64,000 nucleotides of DNA. Origin: Alphaproteobacteria bacterium. GTDB lineage: Bacteria > Pseudomonadota > Alphaproteobacteria > UBA9219. The notes beneath the pieces are model-generated. The model ran no database searches, was not told where the DNA came from, and saw only the letters and a program-made list of their open reading frames with translations. The translations under genes were made by a program, and so were the position numbers. The stretch covers positions 1 to 64,000 of the forward strand of contig JAFALY010000029.1 in the NCBI GenBank assembly GCA_019233975.1. The letters run 5' to 3'. Positions 54,126-63,096 of this stretch are shown one piece after another. Each line of letters starts with the position of its first letter. Position 1 is the stretch's first letter.

Positions 54126-54223
54126 GCGGATCCAATACATACCGGTTGCGAATAACGTTCAACACTACCAGATTTTGCAAAAGGCTGATAAATATAAAAT
54201 GAATAAGTTATGAGAGAACACCC

Positions 54224-54739
54224 ATGCCCCTGTCCCCCGCCCTAAAACGCTATAAATCGCTGCTATGGCTATTGGCACCGCTGGCGGTCGCGGCCATTCT
54301 TTTTGTATGGCCGTGGGCGCAAGGGCTTGCGGACGGTGCCGCACCGGCTCCCGCTTTTCCGCAGGATACGATGGTGATTGAACGCGCTGATGGTAAAACC
54401 CTGCCGTTTAAGATAGAGGTCGCCACAACGCCGGAACAACATGCCTATGGCCTTATGTACCGGCGGCATCTGGACACTGACGCGGGAATGATTTTCTTAT
54501 GGGAAACGCCGCAACAGGTCGCCATGTGGATGAAGAATACTTACATCCCGTTGGATATGCTGTATGTCGCGGCGGATGGGCGTATTCGCAATATCATCGC
54601 GCATGCCGAACCCTTGAACCTGACACCCTTACCCTCCGATGGGCCTGTTAAGGCTGTCATCGAACTTGCAGGCGGTGCGGTTGACGCCTATGGGTTAAAA
54701 ACCGGCGATCGCGTGGTTTACAAAGCCTTTAACCCTTGA
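54224..54739 (+). CDS. DUF192 family exported protein
   Basis: A 171-residue DUF192 protein with an N-terminal signal anchor (LLWLLAPLAVAAILFVWPWA). Family marks: PFKIEVATTPEQHAYGLMYR, the MIFLWETPQQVAMWMKNTYI motif, PLDMLYVAADGRIRNII and VIELAGGAVDAYGLKTGDRV. Function is unknown. It is monocistronic, followed by a tRNA gene. Confidence 0.93.
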   Translation: MPLSPALKRYKSLLWLLAPLAVAAILFVWPWAQGLADGAAPAPAFPQDTMVIERADGKTLPFKIEVATTPEQHAYGLMYRRHLDTDAGMIFLWETPQQVAMWMKNTYIPLDMLYVAADGRIRNIIAHAEPLNLTPLPSDGPVKAVIELAGGAVDAYGLKTGDRVVYKAFNP

Positions 54740-54803
54740 AAAACAGGGGAAAAGACGGCGAAACACTTGCTGTCGGACCGTCTTTCCATTATTGCTGATG
54801 CAA

Positions 54804-54880
54804 CGGGGCGTAGCGCAGTTTGGTAGCGCGCAAGTTTTGGGTACTTGAGGCCCCCGGTTCGAATCCGGGCGCCCCGACCA
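54804..54880 (+). tRNA. tRNA-Pro (UGG)
   Basis: A 77-nt cloverleaf with acceptor CGGGGCG/CGCCCCG (C1-G72, typical of bacterial tRNA-Pro), D arm GCGC/GCGC, anticodon stem CAAGT/ACTTG with loop TTTGGGT giving UGG, T arm CCCGG-TTCGAAT-CCGGG and an encoded CCA. Confidence 0.97.
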
Positions 54881-54896
54881 TTTACAAACATCTTTG

Positions 54897-55718
54897 TTAT
54901 TCGGCGTCGATGGTCAGGCTGTCGTCGGTGACGGCGCGCATGTTTTTGGCTGTGCGCGCCATATTGTAAACCCGTACCGCCTGATGGAACGCGCCCAGAA
55001 TGCGGCGTGAAACCGGGTGGTCTTGCGTGTATTCCGGGTGCCATTGCAGGCCGAGGAAGAACCCGTCATTGCCGGCGGCGGAAATGGCTTCGACCACGCC
55101 GTCTTCGGCGCGTGCTTCCACCCGCAAGCCTTTACCCAATTGTTTGACCGCCTGTTCGTGAATGCTGCACACTTCGTGCGGCAAGTCCTTCAAAAGCGGG
55201 TGCAGGATGCCATCCGGCGCAATCGACACCGTGTGCAGATGTTCGCAGGCAATCGCGCCATCTTTCTTGATGCTGCAGGAATGGTTGACTTCAGCCTTTG
55301 GCAATTGCTGGTGCAACGAACCGCCCAGCGCGACATTCATGGACTGCATGCCGCGGCAAATGCCCAGAACCGGCATGCGGCGCTTCCGTGCTTCGCGGAT
55401 CAGGAAAAAGTCCGTCGCGTCGCGTGCTTCGTCAAAACGTTGGGGATGCCCGTCAGGTTCTTCACCGTAACGGGACGGGTGCATATTGCTGGTGGCGCCC
55501 TGTAACAAAATGCCGTCGATGGTGTCCAGCAGGGGCAAAAGATTTTCCGGGTTTTCTGTCACCGGTATGACCAATGGCACCGCGTCGTACCCGCGAATGA
55601 CATGCACGATTTCTTCCAGACATGTAAACGCGTTGTGCCCTTCCATCAGGTGCGCCTTGTGCGCCGTGCGGACGGCGCGTGGATTAATCTGGGCTGATGT
55701 CAAAATAACCGGGCTCAT
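54897..55718 (-). CDS. Class I glutamine-amidotransferase-like hydrolase (PuuD/peptidase C26 type)
   Basis: A 273-residue protein of the gamma-glutamyl-gamma-aminobutyrate hydrolase group. The nucleophile Cys is in MPVLGICRGMQSMNVALGG, the His-x-Glu in LQWHPEYTQDHPV, and HSCSIKKDGAIACEH with SIHEQAVKQLGKGL are family segments. It may split gamma-glutamyl amides in polyamine breakdown; no other puu genes are nearby. ATG 55718 is preferred to the GTG at 55724. The 3' end lies 17 nt from the tRNA-Pro gene, on the opposite strand. Confidence 0.88.
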   Translation of the reverse strand: MSPVILTSAQINPRAVRTAHKAHLMEGHNAFTCLEEIVHVIRGYDAVPLVIPVTENPENLLPLLDTIDGILLQGATSNMHPSRYGEEPDGHPQRFDEARDATDFFLIREARKRRMPVLGICRGMQSMNVALGGSLHQQLPKAEVNHSCSIKKDGAIACEHLHTVSIAPDGILHPLLKDLPHEVCSIHEQAVKQLGKGLRVEARAEDGVVEAISAAGNDGFFLGLQWHPEYTQDHPVSRRILGAFHQAVRVYNMARTAKNMRAVTDDSLTIDAE

Positions 55719-55885
55719 TTTCACAGGATACGGTTAAATTATGACTCGTTTATGACCAAAACCGGCCTGTTCGCGGTTTTTTAGTACGGTTTTCGGCCTG
55801 TTTTATGCTGCATCGCCAAAAACCGGCTTCTGTTCCGGGGTGTTTTTGCTATAGTTCCCCGCTCCACTTGTTAGCCGAGGTTCCC

Positions 55886-56212
55886 ATGCGCGTCCGCATC
55901 TACCGCCCTTCTAAAACCGCGTCACAGTCCGGCCGTGCCGGTACGCGCCATTGGCTGGTAGAGCCGGAACTGGCCACGCCCCGTACGCCTGAGGCATTGA
56001 TGGGCTGGCAACAAAGCGGCGATACGCTGGGTGAACTCGGCGGCCGCTTAAAGTTTGCGTCGCGCGAAGAAGCGGTACAGTTTGCAACCGCCCGCGGGTG
56101 GGACATGGTGGTGGAAGAACCCGCCGAACGCCATGTGACGCCGCGCAACTACCTCGACAACTTCAAGATTGTCCGTCCGCAGGACGAAGAACGCCAAAGC
56201 CGTTCAGGCTGA
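55886..56212 (+). CDS. NDUFS4-like complex I accessory subunit
   Basis: A 108-residue protein of the ETC complex I subunit family (mitochondrial NDUFS4/AQDQ homologue found in alphaproteobacteria). Marks: MRVRIYRPSKTASQSG, HWLVEPEL, MGWQQSGDTLGELGGRLKFA, REEAVQFATARGWDM and RNYLDNFKI. It stabilises the NADH-binding module of complex I. ATG 55886 follows CCGAGG; the upstream frame is not coding-like. It is followed by tRNA-Arg. Confidence 0.95.
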   Translation: MRVRIYRPSKTASQSGRAGTRHWLVEPELATPRTPEALMGWQQSGDTLGELGGRLKFASREEAVQFATARGWDMVVEEPAERHVTPRNYLDNFKIVRPQDEERQSRSG

Positions 56213-56293
56213 AAAACGGCCCTTTACGTCCCCAAGGACGTAAGGTTTTGTTAGCATCCTTGCGGCAGGATGGCGTAACGTTCCCCTTGGTAT

Positions 56294-56370
56294 GTGCCCG
56301 TAGCTCAGTTGGATAGAGCAAGTGCCTTCTAAGCACTAGGTCGGAGGTTCGACTCCTCTCGGGCACGCCA
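56294..56370 (+). tRNA. tRNA-Arg (UCU)
   Basis: Cloverleaf with acceptor GTGCCCG/CGGGCAC, D arm GCTC/GAGC, anticodon stem AGTGC/GCACT with loop CTTCTAA giving UCU, T arm GGAGG-TTCGACT-CCTCT (one G-U pair), discriminator G and an encoded CCA. It borders a stretch of AT-richer, possibly acquired genes. Confidence 0.97.
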
Positions 56371-56519
56371 TGCTAACCATTCATTAACCACGGTGATCCG
56401 ACAAAAATGCTATAGTCATAGGCAATAAATCTGGTAAAACTTGATGATATTGGCGAGAGACAGCCTGTCCCTGCGCTGCTTGTAAATGCAGAAATAGCAG
56501 TAAGGATATATGCAAGATC

Positions 56520-57812
56520 ATGCCAGAAGGCAAAAGTCAAAAACGTATTTCCTGGGTTTGGGAGCGTCTCAAGGAACACCCCCTAGCACGATTAGGCCCT
56601 GGTCTTATTACTGGCGTGGCTGACGATGACCCGAGTGGTATCGCCACATATTCTCAGGCCGGCGCACAGTTTGGCTTAAATATGCTTTGGACGATGCCGC
56701 TGGCTCTTCCTCTTATGGCCGCCATCCAATCTATGTGCGCACAAATCGGTCGGGTAACTGGAAAGGGATTGGCCGCTAATATCAAGTCCACTTTTTCGCC
56801 AATGGTACTACGATGTGTAGTCTTATTACTGTTGATTGCCAATACACTTAATATTGCCGCTGATATCGCGGCCATGGGGGAATCCGCCGAACTTGTGACG
56901 GGCATAGATCGTCATATCATGACTATAATACTTGTGATCGGAACCCTTCTTCTACAAGTTTTTGTTCCCTATCACCGATACGTCTTCTACCTAAAATGGC
57001 TTACCCTATCTCTTCTGGCCTATGTTGCCGTCTTGTTCACAGTCCATATTCCCTGGAGCGAAGTGCTACTTCGCTCAGTCTTGCCAAAATTTACGCTGAA
57101 TTCCAACGCAGCGACAGTTATTACAGGTGTTTTCGGGACAACAATCAGCCCCTATCTTTTTTTCTGGCAAGCATCAGAAGAAGTTGAGGATATGGAATCC
57201 AGACATAGCTCTGCTCTTGTTAGTGATGTTAACGCGGCAGGTTCCGAGCTTCGTCGTATTCGCTGGGATACATGGAGCGGTATGTTCTACTCTGATCTCA
57301 TAGCCTATTTCATAATTTTGGCAACGGCAGTAACGCTTCATGTGGCGGGCATCACCGATATCCAGACGGCAGCGCAGGCAGCAAGCGCATTGCGGCCTCT
57401 CGCTGGGAATTATGCTTTTATACTTTTTACTCTCGGAATTTTAGGGGTCGGATTGATCGGCGTACCCGTGCTGGCGGGGTCTGCCGCTTATGCCTTGGCG
57501 GAGGCAATGGGATGGAAGGCAGGGCTTGAGCGCAAGGCGACCGACGCAAGAGGCTTTTATGGAATAATCATTGTGAGCGTTTTAGTCGCGCTCGTCATTC
57601 AATACTTACCGATCAATCCTATGAAGGCTTTGTTCTGGAGCGCTGTTATCAACGGCGTAGTGGCCGTGCCACTTATGATAGTGATTATTGCGTTGTGTAC
57701 AAAGAAATCCGTCATGGGTAATTTTACCACGAGTAAACCCATAGTGATATTGGGCTGGATCGCGACAGCAGTTATGGGTGCGGCAGCGGTGGGGATGCTT
57801 ATTCCTGGCTAA
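56520..57812 (+). CDS. Divergent Nramp-family metal transporter
   Basis: A 430-residue membrane protein with about eleven membrane segments. The Nramp metal-site motif in segment 1, normally DPGN, reads DPSG (GLITGVADDDPSGIATYSQA), and the segment 6 motif, normally with MPH, reads GTTISPYLFFWQASEEVEDM, so the metal-binding Met is lacking. These changes are those described for Nramp-related magnesium transporters and other divergent members; Mn2+ import is therefore not assured. The gene is more AT-rich than its neighbours and sits behind tRNA-Arg, which points to acquisition. I saw no metal riboswitch in the 150-bp leader. Confidence 0.85.
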   Translation: MPEGKSQKRISWVWERLKEHPLARLGPGLITGVADDDPSGIATYSQAGAQFGLNMLWTMPLALPLMAAIQSMCAQIGRVTGKGLAANIKSTFSPMVLRCVVLLLLIANTLNIAADIAAMGESAELVTGIDRHIMTIILVIGTLLLQVFVPYHRYVFYLKWLTLSLLAYVAVLFTVHIPWSEVLLRSVLPKFTLNSNAATVITGVFGTTISPYLFFWQASEEVEDMESRHSSALVSDVNAAGSELRRIRWDTWSGMFYSDLIAYFIILATAVTLHVAGITDIQTAAQAASALRPLAGNYAFILFTLGILGVGLIGVPVLAGSAAYALAEAMGWKAGLERKATDARGFYGIIIVSVLVALVIQYLPINPMKALFWSAVINGVVAVPLMIVIIALCTKKSVMGNFTTSKPIVILGWIATAVMGAAAVGMLIPG

Positions 57813-58076
57813 AGTATGCTTGATTTTTGCCGCCTAACCGAGCATTGGGAGCAAAAGCATGTGGAGATTCAACGCCTGATCCCTAAACTGAGTTCGAACT
57901 GTATCTGTTAGGGGACGCCATACTTTTACACTAATCCCTATCATGAGTTGTGGCGCTGGCTTCAGGGGTTGCTGCGCTCAACGTCAACCGCATTTTCATC
58001 CACCTTTGGCTTTTGCCCCGTTTGTGATAGGCCTGTTGGGTGATCTTACAGAGCAACTCCTGCAAGCGAGCGACGC

Positions 58077-58250
58077 ATGACCCCGGATCTCAATCATCGA
58101 CCCTATGGTAAGATCCTCAATCCGACATGGTTGATTGTGACGCTCGGTTTTTTTATCGACTGCTTCGATCTTTTCCTGTTCAACGCCTTGCGTGCGCCAA
58201 GCCTGCGTGATCTGGTGCCGATGAAGTTTTGTGGAAGGGTAACGCCATGA
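58077..58250 (+). pseudogene. Truncated N-terminus of an MFS transporter
   Basis: Fifty-seven codons reading NPTWLIVTLGFFIDCFDLFL and FNALRAPSLRDL, the typical first membrane segment of the sugar or metabolite:H+ symporter group of MFS proteins, then a short unrelated end and TGA. The rest of the transporter is missing. Its stop overlaps the start of the next gene (ATGA). The preceding stretch 57813-58076 contains no gene I can support. Confidence 0.6.
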
Positions 58251-59335
58251 CAAAATCGCACCCTGCCTTGCAACGCGCGCTGCGCTTTTGTGATGCGCAT
58301 CACCTGACATTGCCCGTTCTGTTGGCCCCTATGGCGGGGGTCAGCCCGCCTGATTTATCTGTGGCAGTGATGAAGGCGGGTGGGCTCGGTGCCTGCGGGG
58401 CCGCCGGTATGACGCCGGATGCCATGCGTCAATGGGCGGATAATGTGCGTCTGCGCGGCGGCGATCAGTTCCAGGTCAATTTATGGATGCCCGGCCCACC
58501 ACCGATACGCAGCGCGGCACAGGAACAGGCGATGCGCGATTATCTGGAACAATGGGGGCCGCCTGTGCCGTCAGAGGCCGGTGATTTCACAACCCCGGAT
58601 TTTTTTGCGCAATGCGCGGCGCTTGTGGATATTGCGCCGCCTGTCGTGTCATCAATCATGGGGCTTTATCCGCCGGACATTGCGGCTGCGCTCCGCGCGC
58701 GCGGTATCCGGTGGTTTGCGACGGCGACAACAGTTGCCGAAGCGCGGCAGGCAGAACGCGCGGGCGCGGACGCCATAATTGTGCAGGGTATGGAGGCGGG
58801 CGGTCATCGCGGATCCTTTGACGCGGCGCAGGCCGAAGCGGAAATGGTGGGGTTGTTTGCATTGTTGCCCGCCATAGTGGATGCGACACAGATCCCCGTT
58901 ATTGCTTCCGGTGGCATTGCAGACGGACGCGGCGTGGCGGCGGCCTTGGTGTTGGGGGCTTCCGCTGTGCAGGTTGGCACCGCCTTCTTACGATGTCCGG
59001 AGGCAGGCATATCATCCTCATGGGCGACGGCAATCGGCCAATGCGACCCTGAGGGAACACGTGTGACGCGGGCCTTTTCTGGACGTGCGGCGCGTGGGTT
59101 GGCGACGGATTTCGTGCGCGCTATGGCCCTGCCTGATGCGCCACAACATGCTCCCTATCCCGTTCAGCGTGGTTTGACACAACCCATGCGCACCGCCGCG
59201 GCAAAATCGGATGACGTTCAGCGGCAACAAGCCTGGTCCGGGCAGGCGGGACGTATGGCGCGGGCAGCACCGGCAAAAGAAGTTGTGCAAGATTTGTGGG
59301 GGCAGGCACAGACGCTGCTGTCCACGCAATACTAG
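58247..59335 (+). CDS. Nitronate monooxygenase-like FMN enzyme
   Basis: A 362-residue TIM-barrel flavoprotein of the nitronate monooxygenase (NPD/2-nitropropane dioxygenase) family. Marks: PVLLAPMAGVSPPDLSVAVM, GGLGACGAAGMTPDAM, FQVNLWMP, DAIIVQGMEAGGHRGSFD (the catalytic-region GGHRG), PVIASGGIADGRGVAAALVL and GASAVQVGTAFLRCPEA. It oxidises alkyl nitronates to carbonyl compounds; the natural substrate here is unknown. The ATG at 58247 follows GGAAGGG. Confidence 0.92.
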   Translation: MTKSHPALQRALRFCDAHHLTLPVLLAPMAGVSPPDLSVAVMKAGGLGACGAAGMTPDAMRQWADNVRLRGGDQFQVNLWMPGPPPIRSAAQEQAMRDYLEQWGPPVPSEAGDFTTPDFFAQCAALVDIAPPVVSSIMGLYPPDIAAALRARGIRWFATATTVAEARQAERAGADAIIVQGMEAGGHRGSFDAAQAEAEMVGLFALLPAIVDATQIPVIASGGIADGRGVAAALVLGASAVQVGTAFLRCPEAGISSSWATAIGQCDPEGTRVTRAFSGRAARGLATDFVRAMALPDAPQHAPYPVQRGLTQPMRTAAAKSDDVQRQQAWSGQAGRMARAAPAKEVVQDLWGQAQTLLSTQY

Positions 59336-59506
59336 GCCCCCCCTCGCGCACCCAATAGCAAAACAGGGGAGGAGCAGGATAGAGGGCAGGTCACGCGCAA
59401 GGCCATTCCCAAAAGGGGTATATACTGGCGGGTCTGTCCAAGTATGGGCTTTTATCGCCACGTATCCTCGGATAACATCGCGCCTGTCAGGCAAGGGGAG
59501 TCATTC

Positions 59507-60391
59507 ATGAAATCGACCAATGCGTTCTTTCTTGGGTTGGTGTTTTGCGCCATCATCATCTTTGCGACCACGCAATTTATGAAACCCGCCGCGCCTTCTG
59601 CGCAGGTCACGCCGCAACATCATGAAACGTCTTATGAACGCGTTATACGCACGGGCACGCTGCGTTGCGGTTTTGAATATTGGGATGGCGGCGTGATGCA
59701 AACCCCAGCTTCCAGCCAGATGACGGGTGCCTGGGCTGATATTACAGAAGAAGTGGGCAAGGCCACGGGTCTAAAGATCGAATGGGCGCAACAAGTCGGC
59801 TGGGCCGATGTCGGTGCAGCACTGAAATCTGGTAAGGTGGACGCCATTTGCGCAGGCATGTGGCAAAGCGCCATTAAGGCGAAGGAAATCACGTTCTCCC
59901 TGCCGGTGACGTTCCAAAGCATCGAAGCCTTTGCCGCTGCCGATGACCAACGGTTTGACAATAACCTGCAACGCGTGAACGCGGCCGATGTGACCGCCGC
60001 CGTCATCGATTCGGATAACAGTGATTTTATCGCGCAAATGGACTTTCCTCTGGCGCGGCGCTTTGCGCTCGGCTCACTGTCCGGCACGGATACGGAATTG
60101 CTGATGACGGTTGCGACAGGCAAGGCAAATGTGACCTTTGTTGCCCCAGGTGCTTGGCGACAATTTACCAAGAACAATCCGGGCAAATTGCGCCGCGTCG
60201 CACCGGGTCAGAATTTGCGCGTGTTCGGTCAGTCATTCGCAACGGATAATGATGACCACCGCCTGATGGATATGCTGAATGTCGCGGTACAGGAAATTAT
60301 CAATGCCGGTGCGGTTGACCGCATTCTGAAAAAATATGAAAACGACTATCCCGACATGTATCTGAAGAACGCCAAGCCGTATCAACAATAG
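59507..60391 (+). CDS. Polar amino acid ABC transporter substrate-binding protein
   Basis: A 294-residue periplasmic binding protein of the SBP_bac_3 family with an N-terminal signal/anchor (FFLGLVFCAIIIFATTQFMK, no lipobox). Marks: IRTGTLRCGFEYWDGG, GAWADITEEVGKATGLKIEW, GKVDAICAGMW, KEITFSLPVTFQSIEAFAAA. The ATG at 59507 follows AAGGGGAG. First gene of a three-gene importer operon (6 nt to the permease). The ligand is not predictable from sequence alone. Confidence 0.92.
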   Translation: MKSTNAFFLGLVFCAIIIFATTQFMKPAAPSAQVTPQHHETSYERVIRTGTLRCGFEYWDGGVMQTPASSQMTGAWADITEEVGKATGLKIEWAQQVGWADVGAALKSGKVDAICAGMWQSAIKAKEITFSLPVTFQSIEAFAAADDQRFDNNLQRVNAADVTAAVIDSDNSDFIAQMDFPLARRFALGSLSGTDTELLMTVATGKANVTFVAPGAWRQFTKNNPGKLRRVAPGQNLRVFGQSFATDNDDHRLMDMLNVAVQEIINAGAVDRILKKYENDYPDMYLKNAKPYQQ

Positions 60392-60396
60392 TCCCC

Positions 60397-61062
60397 ATGT
60401 CCGTTTTTGATATTCTACTGACGTATCACATCGCATTTTTGCAGGGGTTGCGCGTAACCCTGATGCTGTGCGCGGTCATATGGACGGCGGGTCTGGTGTT
60501 GGGTACGGCACTGGGTGTCGTTGGCGCCCATTCCCCCAAAAGCTGGGGCCGGTTTACGCGCGGCGCGTCTTTTGCTTTTTCGGCGATCCCGACGCTTGTC
60601 ATACTTTTTTGGCTGCATTATCCGGCACAGGCGGCGCTGGGTATCGTGATCGACCCGTTTTATACGGCGTCGCTGACGCTTTCGCTGGTGAATATTTTTG
60701 CCGTCGGTGAAATGGTGCGTCAGGCGGTTACTGACTTTCCGGCGCAGTATATCATCGCGGGCCGCGTATGCGGCCTGCCCACGCGCGATATTGTTACGCG
60801 CATCCAGTTGCCGATTTTGTTTCGGCAGTTGCTGCCCGGCTTATTGGTGCAACAGGTTGGTATGCTGCATGCGACCTTGTTCGCCAGCCTGATATCAGTC
60901 GAAGAAATATTCCGTGTGGCGCAACGCATCAACAGTACCGTCTACAGGCCGATTGAGATTTACACCGCGCTCGCGGTTTTTTTCCTGATCGTGTGCTTGC
61001 CGGTGACGATGTTCGCGGCCCTTCTTAAAAAGCGCTTCACGCGCGATTTTTCGGAGCGTTAA
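60397..61062 (+). CDS. Polar amino acid ABC transporter permease
   Basis: A 221-residue permease of the HisM/GlnP type with about five membrane segments. Start ILLTYHIAFLQGLRVTLMLC, and the cytoplasmic loop contacting the ATPase, AGRVCGLPTRDIVTRIQLPI followed by LFRQLLPGL, is as in the family. Only one permease gene is present, so it presumably works as a homodimer. It touches the ATPase gene (TAAATG). Confidence 0.93.
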   Translation: MSVFDILLTYHIAFLQGLRVTLMLCAVIWTAGLVLGTALGVVGAHSPKSWGRFTRGASFAFSAIPTLVILFWLHYPAQAALGIVIDPFYTASLTLSLVNIFAVGEMVRQAVTDFPAQYIIAGRVCGLPTRDIVTRIQLPILFRQLLPGLLVQQVGMLHATLFASLISVEEIFRVAQRINSTVYRPIEIYTALAVFFLIVCLPVTMFAALLKKRFTRDFSER

Positions 61063-61788
61063 ATGCTACAGGCCGACAACATCCATTTCGGTTATGGCGA
61101 TCGCAAAATTCTGAATGGCGTCAGCCTGTCGGTGCCTACGGGCGGGGTGACGGTCCTGATCGGGCCCAGCGGTACCGGCAAAACCACACTACTACGCTGC
61201 CTTGCCCTTCTGGAAAAACCGCAAAGCGGCACGCTTACGGTTGATGGCCAGACTTATGCCTATCCTTTATCGGGGCCCATGCCGCCTGCGCCATGGCCAA
61301 AACTGACGGCCGTGTTTCAACAGCTTTTCCTGTGGCCGCATCTGACGTTGTGTGACAATATCCTGATGCCTGCAGAACGCCGCGGCATGGCGGGGTTGGA
61401 GGCAGAGCTGGCGGCCCTTATCGACGCGTTTGATATGGGCGATTTTATACACCGCTATCCAAACGAAGCGTCGCTTGGTCAACGGCAAAGGGCGGCCTTG
61501 GCGCGGGCACTTATTCTCAAACCGTCCTATCTGCTTCTGGATGAAATCACGTCCGCATTGGATGTGGAGCAGATCGCGAAGATCCTCGATTATCTGAAGA
61601 ACCTACGCGGACAATCGATCGGTATTTTTATCATCACGCACTTGCTGGGCTTTGCGCGCCATGCAGCGGATCAGGTGGTTTTTATGGCGAATGGCGAGGT
61701 TGTAGAGAGCGGCACGTCCGACATTCTGCGCAACCCGCAAACCGAACGCTTGTTTCAGTTTTTGTCCGTTATTGCTGCCGCTAGTTAG
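61063..61788 (+). CDS. Polar amino acid ABC transporter ATP-binding protein
   Basis: A 241-residue ATPase: Walker A LIGPSGTGKTTLLRCLALLE, Q-loop AVFQQLFLWPHLTLCDNI, Walker B YLLLDEITSALDVEQ and switch IITHLLGFARHAADQ. The signature, usually LSGGQ, reads EASLGQRQRAALARALI, an unusual form. Its stop overlaps the end of the convergent unknown gene by a few bases. Operon with the two preceding genes. Confidence 0.92.
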   Translation: MLQADNIHFGYGDRKILNGVSLSVPTGGVTVLIGPSGTGKTTLLRCLALLEKPQSGTLTVDGQTYAYPLSGPMPPAPWPKLTAVFQQLFLWPHLTLCDNILMPAERRGMAGLEAELAALIDAFDMGDFIHRYPNEASLGQRQRAALARALILKPSYLLLDEITSALDVEQIAKILDYLKNLRGQSIGIFIITHLLGFARHAADQVVFMANGEVVESGTSDILRNPQTERLFQFLSVIAAAS

Positions 61789-62978
61789 GTGCACGCCGCG
61801 TCATGTGAAAGACGTCTGCGCACGCGCCTGTGTCTATGTGGCCCTGCTGCGCCGCCTTTAATGGGGACAACGATGGGTTTGGTGTAATCGGGTGGTACTT
61901 GCCGTGACACTGTTGGTTGTGTCTTGTGAACCTCATGCTGTTGCTGGCCAACGGCCCATGCAAAATCCAGCATTGTAGCGGCTTTGGGTTTCTGTGGCTC
62001 CGGCGCGCCCAGCGTCACAAGCTTGTCACGCGATACGTCACTGATACCCGGCACGCTGCGTTTTGTTTTTCCATCATCCAACAGGGATGTGCCGCGTTTT
62101 GTGTCCATGCTGGCCGGTAGTTTCAACTTCATCTTCTCGACAATATAACGTATGGCGGTGTTGCCATTCATACTGCCTGAATCATAATTGCGTTCCTGTT
62201 GGTTGATCTGCGCGCCATATTGCAGGGCTTGGTGGTAGGCGCGCATGCCATCTGCCAGATTCATGGTCGCAATAGTGTCATAGCGTGTATTTTCCCCGTG
62301 ATAGCCTTCGGTTATCGTTTCAACCCCTGCCTTGGGATTATCATCTAAAAACATTTTGACGCTGTTTTTCTTCCCAAACAGCTTGCTGTAAATAGTGCCG
62401 CTCATGCTCGCATTTTTGCTGCCGTTCGCTGATGTCTGATACCCATCCAGAATGACGGACTTATCACCGATGCTGAAACGCAGGAAAATGTGGTTTTGAC
62501 CACTATCCAGATCAGGTAAATGAAAATTGGGGTCACGCGAACCAAAATCACGGCCGTCAAATTTAACGGGGCGTGAACCCACTTCAATTTTTACAGGTTG
62601 AAGGATGCCCTCGCGTTTATGGGGTGGTGGTTGGTCACCATATTTCTGCACGAACGCGTCGATAGGCATGGTCGCCATGTCTTTTTCAAAGTCCGGTGGT
62701 GCCTTCTTGCCCGGCTTTAAAATGGTTTGCATCAATTCATGACGTACACGCGGGTCGCTGACATCATCGCCCATAAAGGCGAAGGCGCGCCGTGCTTCCG
62801 CTGGCTGCGGATCCTTTATCAGCCTTTTGTGATCGTAGGCCATTTGCTTGGGGGAAAATAACGAGACTTTCGCCGCGTCCCAGCCATGACGCCACAACCA
62901 CGTACCCACTGAAATGTCTTTTTCCGGCTCCAGAACTTTTTTGTACTGAGACAACCCGGTGAATCCCTTTGATATCAA
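61785..62978 (-). CDS. Unknown protein, possibly frameshifted at its N-terminus
   Basis: A 397-residue soluble, Lys/Asp-rich protein without recognised domains (TWLWRHGWDAAKVSLFSPKQ; HIFLRFSIGDKSVILDGYQT; NGNTAIRYIVEKMKLKLPAS; basic tail RHRRVRRRLSH). In this frame the first start is a TTG at 62978. Another frame starting with ATG at 63075 reads MITKDYKAYTIMGPGSIGSI to KFWFDIKG and would join the long frame (GFTGLSQYKK) if one G were removed from the GGG at 62965-62967. So the true gene may start at 63075 and carry a one-base insertion or sequencing error. It is divergent from the zeta-like kinase gene at 63097. Confidence 0.55.
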   Translation of the reverse strand: MISKGFTGLSQYKKVLEPEKDISVGTWLWRHGWDAAKVSLFSPKQMAYDHKRLIKDPQPAEARRAFAFMGDDVSDPRVRHELMQTILKPGKKAPPDFEKDMATMPIDAFVQKYGDQPPPHKREGILQPVKIEVGSRPVKFDGRDFGSRDPNFHLPDLDSGQNHIFLRFSIGDKSVILDGYQTSANGSKNASMSGTIYSKLFGKKNSVKMFLDDNPKAGVETITEGYHGENTRYDTIATMNLADGMRAYHQALQYGAQINQQERNYDSGSMNGNTAIRYIVEKMKLKLPASMDTKRGTSLLDDGKTKRSVPGISDVSRDKLVTLGAPEPQKPKAATMLDFAWAVGQQQHEVHKTQPTVSRQVPPDYTKPIVVPIKGGAAGPHRHRRVRRRLSHDAACT

Positions 62979-63096
62979 ACCAGAATTTTAGAGCAGGATT
63001 CATTGACGGAGGCTTAATTGAACCAATTGAACCGGGGCCCATTATCGTATAAGCCTTATAGTCCTTTGTAATCATTAGGCTTTCGGTACGCACACA

